From contig JAKMGS010000018.1 in the NCBI GenBank assembly GCA_022424815.1, positions 1 through 19,122 of the forward strand: DNA of 19,122 nt, in the 5' to 3' direction. Positions 7,238 to 13,797 of this stretch are shown in pieces (position 1 is the first letter of the stretch; each line of letters opens with the position of its first letter). Made by a program: the position numbers and the translations under genes. The stretch comes from Schleiferiaceae bacterium (GTDB lineage: Bacteria; Bacteroidota; Bacteroidia; Flavobacteriales; Schleiferiaceae). Below the pieces are notes generated by a model that saw only the letters and a program-made list of their open reading frames with translations, searched no databases and was not told the origin of the DNA.

Positions 7238-7791
7238 TGAAATTTATCCCAACTGCCATTCCAGACTTATTCGAGATCGACCCCCAAGTTTTCGGAGATC
7301 GTCGAGGTTATTTCTTTGAAAGCTATAACTCTGATGCTTTTGTTCGTGAAGGAATTCATCTTGAATTCAAGCAGGATAACGAAAGTAATTCTAATGCGGG
7401 AGTGCTTCGTGGCTTACACTTCCAACACCCACCAAAGGCTCAAGGAAAATTGGTCCGAGTACAACGCGGTAGTGTTCTAGATGTTGCTGTAGACCTGCGT
7501 ATGGGATCCCCAACCTATGGTCAATACCATAAAGTTATCTTGAGTGGTCAGAATAAAAAAATGTTATGGATTCCCGTTGGCTTTGCACACGGTTTCCTTA
7601 CTCTAGAAGATGATACAATCTTTTTATACAAGTGTACGGATACCTACAGCCCTGAACTTGAAGGCAGCATATATTGGAAGGACAGCATGCTCAACATAGA
7701 TTGGGGAATTACCGATCCTCAACTCAGTGAAAAAGATTTAACCGCACCCAGTTTTAATAATTTTAATTCGCCCTTTGAATATGAGCAATAG
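7237..7791 (+). CDS. rfbC: dTDP-4-dehydrorhamnose 3,5-epimerase
   Basis: A cupin-fold cytoplasmic epimerase (RmlC) that converts dTDP-4-dehydro-6-deoxyglucose to dTDP-4-dehydrorhamnose for surface polysaccharide synthesis. At 184 residues it has full family length. Catalytic H61 is in LRGLHFQHPPKAQGKLVR, with K71 from the same segment, D82 in VAVDLR, and the catalytic tyrosine at Y131 in FLYKCTDTYSPE. GFAHGF (115-120) is the second cupin strand. No rfbA, rfbB or rfbD lies nearby, so the rest of the pathway must be encoded elsewhere. Related 3- or 5-epimerases acting on other dTDP sugars cannot be fully excluded. It overlaps the next gene by 11 bases. This gene and its downstream neighbour look more A/T-rich than the flanks. 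Confidence 0.93.
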   Translation: MKFIPTAIPDLFEIDPQVFGDRRGYFFESYNSDAFVREGIHLEFKQDNESNSNAGVLRGLHFQHPPKAQGKLVRVQRGSVLDVAVDLRMGSPTYGQYHKVILSGQNKKMLWIPVGFAHGFLTLEDDTIFLYKCTDTYSPELEGSIYWKDSMLNIDWGITDPQLSEKDLTAPSFNNFNSPFEYEQ

Positions 7792-8683
7792 ATGGTATTT
7801 GCTATTTGTAGCGTTAACAGCAGGTTGTTTAATTGTTGTTCTATTCCCTAATGCCACTAACGACGAGCCTCATCCCGTTGAAGTCAATCCCAGTACGGTT
7901 AAGCCCTTTACTATTCCGTCTGACCTTGATTTTGCCGGTGAGACCATGCCCTTAGATCGATTAGACGTTCAAGAAAGACTGGATAGAGAAATATTGGTTA
8001 ATACCTATTGGCAAAGCAATAATTTGCTCATGCTCAAACGATCCGTTAAATTCTTTCCAATCATCGAACCCATTTTAGAAAAAAACGGAATTCCAGAAGA
8101 TTTCAAATACTTAGCACTCATAGAAAGTGGTCTCCAGAATGTAGTCAGTCCTGCCGGAGCATCTGGATACTGGCAAATCATGAAAACTACAGGCACCGAA
8201 AATGGCTTAACCGTTAACAGCGAAATTGACGAAAGATACCACATCGTAAGGTCTACAGAAGTTGCATGTAAATACTTGAAAGAAGCCTATGAGCGCTTTG
8301 GAAATTGGACCCTTGCAGCAGCCTCATACAATATGGGGATGGGAGGTACAGAAAGAAAATTACAAGAACAAAATGTTGATTCTTACTATGATCTTTTGTT
8401 AAATGCTGAAACCGCCCGCTACGTATACCGAATTGCAGCTGTAAAGCATATTCATGAAAACTTATCAGATTTTGGTTATGTTTTTCATCAAGACCAAGGC
8501 TACCATCTACCTGCATTCGATACGTTAAAAGTTGAGGGGCCTGTTGAGAGTTGGGTAAAATGGTCTCAAGAGCATGGTGCCACTTATAAGATTTTACGAG
8601 AATACAATCCATGGATTCGAACTGATCAATGGACAAAAAACACCTCAGGACAGTCGATCTCTATTTGGTTGCCAAAAAAATAA
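7781..8683 (+). CDS. Membrane-anchored lytic transglycosylase (GH23/SLT domain)
   Basis: A 300-residue murein-cleaving enzyme that cuts the MurNAc-GlcNAc bond to give 1,6-anhydro-MurNAc ends. Residues 5-22 are one hydrophobic segment (a signal anchor or uncleaved signal), so the enzyme should face the periplasm. A polar linker of about 45 residues follows. The SLT domain spans roughly residues 95-230: catalytic E115 in LALIESGL, then SPAGASGYWQIM (123-134) and the AAASYNMGMGG motif. The C-terminal 50 residues (GATYKILREYNPWI) resemble a degenerate LysM-like peptidoglycan-binding segment, as in MltD relatives. I chose ATG 7781 over the TTG at 7775. It overlaps rfbC by 11 bases and shares one base with uvrA (TAATG). 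The dipeptide before C16 gives a poor lipobox, so I do not call it a lipoprotein. Confidence 0.9.
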   Translation: MSNRWYLLFVALTAGCLIVVLFPNATNDEPHPVEVNPSTVKPFTIPSDLDFAGETMPLDRLDVQERLDREILVNTYWQSNNLLMLKRSVKFFPIIEPILEKNGIPEDFKYLALIESGLQNVVSPAGASGYWQIMKTTGTENGLTVNSEIDERYHIVRSTEVACKYLKEAYERFGNWTLAAASYNMGMGGTERKLQEQNVDSYYDLLLNAETARYVYRIAAVKHIHENLSDFGYVFHQDQGYHLPAFDTLKVEGPVESWVKWSQEHGATYKILREYNPWIRTDQWTKNTSGQSISIWLPKK

Positions 8684-11499
8684 TGAGCGAAAATATTGAG
8701 GTATACGGTGCGCGATCTCACAACTTGCGCAATATAGACGTGGAAATTCCACGCAATTCCCTCGTGGTCATTACCGGTCTTAGTGGCTCAGGCAAAAGCT
8801 CGCTCGCCTTCAATACCATCTACGCAGAAGGACAGCGTCGTTATATGGAGACGTTCAGTGCCTATGCACGTCAGTTTCTTGGCAACATGGAACGTCCAGA
8901 TGTCGATAAAATTGAGGGGCTTTCCCCCGTCATTGCCATTGAGCAAAAAACTACTTCCAGAAACCCACGTTCAACTGTAGGCACGGTCACAGAACTCAGT
9001 GATTTCTTACGTCTATTGTACGCACGCACCTCGACCGCTTATTCCTATAAGACTGGCGAAGCCATGATCAGCTATACGGACGCACAGATTGTCGAGTTGA
9101 TCTCTGAGCGTTTTGTGGGCAAGCGCGTGGCCGTTCTAGCGCCAGTGGTAAGGGCCAGAAAGGGACATTACCGCGAATTGTTCGAACAGATCGTTCGCAT
9201 GGGGTTCATTCGAGCGCGAGTAGATGGTGAGGTTGTAGAAGTGAGCAGCGGATACAGACTAGACCGTTACAAAACACATGATATTGAAATCGTGGTAGAC
9301 CGCATTCGTGTGGCCGCCACGGCAGAGTCCCGCATAGCACAGAGCGTGGAAACTGCGATGGCACACGGCAAGGGCACCATTGCAGTATTGGATTTAGACA
9401 GCAATGAATTAGCCTATTTCTCCAGGCAGTTGATGTGTCCTACGACTGGCATCGCCTATCAAGAACCCGAGCCCAATACCTTCTCGTTCAACAGTCCAAA
9501 AGGCGCCTGTCCACGATGCGACGGATTAGGCACTACAAAGGAGGTAAATCTCAGTAAGATCATTCCAGATCCCGCCGTTTCCATCCGTAAAGGTGGCATC
9601 ACCCCTATCGGGGAGTACAAGAAGAATTGGATGTTTAACCAGCTGGAGATCATCGCGCTCAAGCATGGGTTCTCCTTAGACGACGCCATTTCAAAAATCC
9701 CCGAGGCCGCCATGGATATCATCATGAACGGCTCAAACGAGGTCATGACGGTGGAGCATAAAGCCATTGGAGTAACAAAAGAATACAAGCTGAATTTCGA
9801 AGGCATTACAAACTTCATCGAGAACCAAAGTCGCGAAAGTAAGAGTCGCTCCATAAAGCGTTGGGCAGACGATTACATGGACGATGTGACTTGCAGCATT
9901 TGTGGCGGGGCAAGATTGCGCAAGGAGAGTTTACACTTTAAAATAGGCGGCAAAAGTATTGCCGATATAAGTACCCAAAGTCTCACTGCCTTTGGACAGT
10001 GGGTAGATGCACTAGTAGGCACCTACAGTGCCAAGGAATGGATCATTGCCGAGGAGATCGTTAAAGAACTTAAGGCAAGAAGCCAATTCCTTTTGGACGT
10101 CGGCCTTGGCTACCTCAACCTCAACCGAAGCGCACGAAGCCTTAGCGGTGGTGAAGCGCAGCGTATACGCTTGGCTACTCAGATCGGATCACAACTAGTC
10201 AATGTATTATACATCCTAGATGAGCCTTCAATTGGGCTGCACCAGCGCGATAATGCCAGATTGATTCAATCCTTACAACAACTGCGAGACATTGGCAACA
10301 GTGTGCTGGTGGTCGAACATGACAAGGACATGATTGAAACGGCAGATCACATTTTGGATATTGGTCCAAAAGCAGGACTGCACGGTGGTGCCATCGTGGC
10401 GCAAGGAAAACTCAAAGATATTCAGGCCTCCAATAGCCTCACTGCTCAATACCTCAACGGAAAGAAGTCCATCCCCGTACCAGCCGAAAGACGCCAGCCC
10501 ACAGGGAGCATTCAATTGTTTGGGGCAAATGGCAATAATCTACAAAATGTAGACCTTGAGATTCCATTAGGCGTATTGACCTGTGTTACGGGGGTAAGTG
10601 GCAGTGGAAAATCTACACTAATCAACGGTACGCTCTACCCAATTTTAAATGCTGCCATATTCCGAGCACTGAATAAACCTCAGCCGTACGAGCGCATTGA
10701 GGGCATTGAGCAGATTGATAAGATTATTGATATCGATCAAAGCCCTATTGGCCGGACACCGCGCTCCAACCCCGCTACCTACACCGGTGTTTGGTCGGAG
10801 ATTAGGCAGTTGTTTGCGGGGCTGCCAGAGAGTAAGGTCCGGGGCTATAAGCCGGGGCGCTTCTCTTTTAACGTAAAAGGCGGTCGCTGTGAGACTTGTG
10901 AAGGGGCCGGTTTGAGAACCATCGAAATGAATTTCCTCCCCGACGTGTATGTGCATTGCGAGACTTGTCAAGGAAAGCGCTTCAATCGTGAAACCTTGGA
11001 GGTGCGCTATAAGGGTAAGAGTATTTCGGATGTGTTGGACATGAGTATTGAAGATGCCTTGGCATTCTTCGAACATGTGCCAAAAATTCATCAGAAATTA
11101 AGCACACTCGTTGATGTTGGTCTGGGATATATCAGATTAGGCCAGCCTAGTACTACGCTTAGTGGTGGAGAGGCGCAGCGCGTAAAATTGGCCACAGAGC
11201 TTAGTAAGAAAGATACTGGGAATACGTTATACATCTTGGATGAGCCCACCACTGGGCTGCACTTTGAGGATGTACGCGTGCTGATGGAAGTCATACAGCG
11301 TTTGGTAAGCCAAGGCAATAGCATCATCATTATCGAGCACAATATGGACGTGATCAAGCAAGCGGATCATATTGTGGACCTAGGACCGGAGGGCGGCTCT
11401 GGAGGAGGTCGAATCGTGGCAACGGGTACTCCGGAAAAAGTAGCGCAACATCCTGAAAGTATTACAGGCCAATTTCTTAAATTAGAATTGGAACTATAA
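8683..11499 (+). CDS. uvrA: Excinuclease ABC subunit A
   Basis: The DNA-damage sensor of nucleotide excision repair, a dimeric ATPase that loads UvrB at lesions. 938 residues from ATG 8683, which shares a base with the preceding stop (TAATG). A longer in-frame extension to 8629 lies inside the transglycosylase gene and is not conserved sequence. Two ABC modules are complete. Module 1 has Walker A GLSGSGKSS (32-40) and signature LSGGEAQRIRLATQ (from 487), followed by YILDEPSIGLH. Module 2 has Walker A GVSGSGKST (637-645) and signature LSGGEAQRVKLATE (from 826), followed by LDEPTTGLH. The C-terminal zinc finger is intact (C736, C739, C759, C762). The N-terminal finger has C252, C276 and C279 but threonine at 255. 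An extra CSIC pair is at 404-407. The LOG-family gene begins 15 bases downstream. Confidence 0.97.
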   Translation: MSENIEVYGARSHNLRNIDVEIPRNSLVVITGLSGSGKSSLAFNTIYAEGQRRYMETFSAYARQFLGNMERPDVDKIEGLSPVIAIEQKTTSRNPRSTVGTVTELSDFLRLLYARTSTAYSYKTGEAMISYTDAQIVELISERFVGKRVAVLAPVVRARKGHYRELFEQIVRMGFIRARVDGEVVEVSSGYRLDRYKTHDIEIVVDRIRVAATAESRIAQSVETAMAHGKGTIAVLDLDSNELAYFSRQLMCPTTGIAYQEPEPNTFSFNSPKGACPRCDGLGTTKEVNLSKIIPDPAVSIRKGGITPIGEYKKNWMFNQLEIIALKHGFSLDDAISKIPEAAMDIIMNGSNEVMTVEHKAIGVTKEYKLNFEGITNFIENQSRESKSRSIKRWADDYMDDVTCSICGGARLRKESLHFKIGGKSIADISTQSLTAFGQWVDALVGTYSAKEWIIAEEIVKELKARSQFLLDVGLGYLNLNRSARSLSGGEAQRIRLATQIGSQLVNVLYILDEPSIGLHQRDNARLIQSLQQLRDIGNSVLVVEHDKDMIETADHILDIGPKAGLHGGAIVAQGKLKDIQASNSLTAQYLNGKKSIPVPAERRQPTGSIQLFGANGNNLQNVDLEIPLGVLTCVTGVSGSGKSTLINGTLYPILNAAIFRALNKPQPYERIEGIEQIDKIIDIDQSPIGRTPRSNPATYTGVWSEIRQLFAGLPESKVRGYKPGRFSFNVKGGRCETCEGAGLRTIEMNFLPDVYVHCETCQGKRFNRETLEVRYKGKSISDVLDMSIEDALAFFEHVPKIHQKLSTLVDVGLGYIRLGQPSTTLSGGEAQRVKLATELSKKDTGNTLYILDEPTTGLHFEDVRVLMEVIQRLVSQGNSIIIIEHNMDVIKQADHIVDLGPEGGSGGGRIVATGTPEKVAQHPESITGQFLKLELEL

Positions 11500-11514
11500 C
11501 CTAAATCAGATCTT

Positions 11515-12201
11515 ATGAACCACCAACCGCGCAAGTCCTGGACAGAAATCCAGAGCCATAATAGCTGGGGATTGTTCAAAGTCATGGCAGAGTTTGTCCA
11601 CGGCTACGAAAACCTCAGCCGTATCGGACCCAGTGTCAGTATCTTTGGCAGCGCCCGCACAGATAAAACCGAACCCCAATACCTTCAAGCAGCAGAAGAC
11701 ATTGCTTTTAAACTTGCACAACGCGGCTTTGGGGTGATCACTGGAGGCGGTCCTGGTATTATGGAGGCCGCAAACCGCGGCGCCCAAAAGGGCAAAGGAC
11801 CTTCGGTCGGTTTGAACATCGATCTGCCCTTCGAACAGAGCTCCAACCCCCACATTGACCACGACAAGAACCTCAACTTTGATTATTTCTTCGCACGTAA
11901 GGTCATGTTCATCAAATACAGCCAAGCCTTTGTGGTCATGCCAGGCGGATTTGGCACCTTGGATGAATTATTCGAAGCCGTCACCTTGATTCAAACTGGG
12001 AAAATCGACCGATTCCCCATGATCCTCGTCGGCAAAGACTTCTGGGCCGGACTCAAAGATTGGGTTGAAAACACCTTAAAGGCAACGGGTAAGATTTCTC
12101 CCAACGATACAGACCTACTCCATCTGGTAGATACACCAGAGGAAGTACTCACCATCATAGAAGACTTCTACCGAGAAAAGGGATATACGACGAATTTCTA
12201 A
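11515..12201 (+). CDS. LOG-family (TIGR00730) Rossmann-fold protein
   Basis: A 228-residue member of the lysine-decarboxylase-like/LOG family. Studied members are nucleoside 5'-monophosphate phosphoribohydrolases that release free bases, including cytokinins. The two family signatures are present: GGGPGIMEAANRGA (77-90) and PGGFGTLDE (143-151), which hold the phosphate- and ribose-binding and catalytic residues. R128-K129 in YFFARKVMF also fits the active site. The old label 'lysine decarboxylase' is not supported. The protein is cytoplasmic. It is the last gene of the plus-strand run, 15 bases after uvrA. Its TAA (12199-12201) overlaps the stop codon of the converging gene. In bacteria the physiological role is probably nucleotide salvage or base release; this is inference. 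Confidence 0.92.
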   Translation: MNHQPRKSWTEIQSHNSWGLFKVMAEFVHGYENLSRIGPSVSIFGSARTDKTEPQYLQAAEDIAFKLAQRGFGVITGGGPGIMEAANRGAQKGKGPSVGLNIDLPFEQSSNPHIDHDKNLNFDYFFARKVMFIKYSQAFVVMPGGFGTLDELFEAVTLIQTGKIDRFPMILVGKDFWAGLKDWVENTLKATGKISPNDTDLLHLVDTPEEVLTIIEDFYREKGYTTNF

Positions 12202-13796
12202 GGCAACAAGAGCAATGGGAAGCGACGGAATCCGTAATTCCCGTCCAATGCAAGAATGTAATGACCGTGCGGCAGTTGTGGCAATTCAACACTGCTGCCC
12301 ATGGTTTTACCTTCATAGACCTTCACACCAGTGGTGTTGTATAAGGCAAACGTTGCATCCTTCACCCCATTTAAGGTGAATTGTCCTTGGCTAGGATTCG
12401 GCTGAATCACAATAGGTGCTTCGGCTTCTTCGCCAATGCCGACATTATTGACATTAAGCAAAGCTACTCTGACTGTATCGAAAATCCCTCCTTGCCACTG
12501 GTATTGCTGGCGATGCGTCACGAATCCAGGCATGCTTACTATCAAGCTATCTTGCACCTGTAACGGCGTACCAATGTCCGCCAGGCCGTCAATGTTGCTC
12601 TCCACGATTTTCCCTAGCTTATCAAAGGAAATGTTGACGTTGCTCATCGGTGCTTTGGTGATACTATCGTACACCACAACGTGCAATCTTGAAGCCTCCA
12701 CATAGGTGGGCTCTAAAACCCACAAGCCTTCTTCAATGTCGGAACAAATGATCAGGTCAGATTCGAAATAAGGATATGCACCCCAATTCCCATAAAAACC
12801 ACCACCCGAGAAATTTGGAGAGGTATCAAAGTACCCTACTTCCACGAGTAATTCAGGATATTTCGCATCTACAATCTGGACGCCCGAAGTATAATAAGAG
12901 GTCACCACCCATTGACCACGTACATGGGCATTGTGCGGAATGACTCCCGTATCCAGAGAGGATTGAATGCGGTCAAGCTCAGTGATGTTATTCAAATCAC
13001 TTACATCGTAGGCACTTAAGAAAGCACCTCCCACCTCGTCCGTACAGAACAGAGTATTGTTATCGTCTGAAATCCAAGTATTGTGCGTGAAGGAATTCGG
13101 CGTACCGTGCGTCGCCAAGGTCACTGAAGAATCCTTTTGGGTCACATCCACGACTACGAATTTTCCGGTATAGACCGCTGAACCCCATAGGGTATCTCCA
13201 CGTACCATTCCGTCGTGGAAATAGTAATCGTCATAAATGCCCACCACCGTTGGGTTCCAAGGATCGCTATTCAAATCCAAAATCAATGCACCACCATTGC
13301 CAATGTTTGCACCAAATAAATAGCAATAGCCGTTCTCATCAATATACAGGTTATGCGCTGTCTTCAGCGTATCCCAAACCCCAGTAGGATACTCTACTGC
13401 GTAATTGATGTTTTTATAAGTAGGAACAGGATTATCCACGCTGTCCATATCAATAATGAGCAACCCATGCTCCGGAATTTGGTTCCAAGCATAGGGACTA
13501 TCATGGGTTACGTAGGCATAATGACCCCACGTTTTCAAATCACGCCAAATGCTATATGGACCTTGAACAAACTGCTTTTTCACGGGCGCAGTCGCTACAC
13601 TAATGTCCACAATACTTACCCCTGCTGTGGTTCCCACCAAGGCATACTCCGTGCCACTGGCCGAATCTGTATATCCCCAGATATCATTGTTATCGTTCAA
13701 GTAAGTCAAATGACTCTTTTGAACCATGTTGAAACTCTGTTGGGCACTAGCGCTCATACAGATTAGGAAACTTAGGCTGAGGAGTAGGTATTTCAT
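12198..13796 (-). CDS. Secreted choice-of-anchor B (LVIVD-type) protein with T9SS sorting domain
   Basis: A 532-residue exported protein. Residues 1-19 are a signal peptide (MKYLLLSLSFLICMSASAQ). Roughly residues 25-365 form a repeat-rich beta-propeller-like region of the choice-of-anchor B/LVIVD type. Repeated units resemble GVSIVDIS, GLLIIDMD, GALILDLN, FVVVDVT, LSAYDVSD and GVQIVDAK, each with paired aromatic and acidic residues. Residues 369-447 look like a carboxypeptidase-regulatory-like beta sandwich. Residues 462-532 are a type A T9SS C-terminal domain (IQPNPSQGQFTL, ALYNTTGVKVYEGK, LPHGHYILAL), so the protein is probably moved to the cell surface or released. Its ligand is unknown. 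It starts one base after the parC stop, so it probably shares the parE-parC transcript. Confidence 0.9.
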   Translation of the reverse strand: MKYLLLSLSFLICMSASAQQSFNMVQKSHLTYLNDNNDIWGYTDSASGTEYALVGTTAGVSIVDISVATAPVKKQFVQGPYSIWRDLKTWGHYAYVTHDSPYAWNQIPEHGLLIIDMDSVDNPVPTYKNINYAVEYPTGVWDTLKTAHNLYIDENGYCYLFGANIGNGGALILDLNSDPWNPTVVGIYDDYYFHDGMVRGDTLWGSAVYTGKFVVVDVTQKDSSVTLATHGTPNSFTHNTWISDDNNTLFCTDEVGGAFLSAYDVSDLNNITELDRIQSSLDTGVIPHNAHVRGQWVVTSYYTSGVQIVDAKYPELLVEVGYFDTSPNFSGGGFYGNWGAYPYFESDLIICSDIEEGLWVLEPTYVEASRLHVVVYDSITKAPMSNVNISFDKLGKIVESNIDGLADIGTPLQVQDSLIVSMPGFVTHRQQYQWQGGIFDTVRVALLNVNNVGIGEEAEAPIVIQPNPSQGQFTLNGVKDATFALYNTTGVKVYEGKTMGSSVELPQLPHGHYILALDGNYGFRRFPLLLLP

Positions 13797-13797
13797 G

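Noticed and set aside
7775..7875. Transglycosylase as a lipoprotein (LTAGC near residue 16)
   Set aside because: The residue at -3 is threonine, and the hydrophobic stretch continues well past the cysteine, which fits a membrane anchor better than a lipobox.
8629..8682. A longer uvrA start 18 codons upstream
   Set aside because: This extension lies inside the transglycosylase gene and does not resemble UvrA. The ATG at 8683 gives the normal UvrA N-terminus and a TAATG junction.
10645..11091. A 148-residue open frame antisense to uvrA
   Set aside because: It sits across the conserved second ABC module and zinc finger of uvrA and has no recognisable features. It is a shadow frame.
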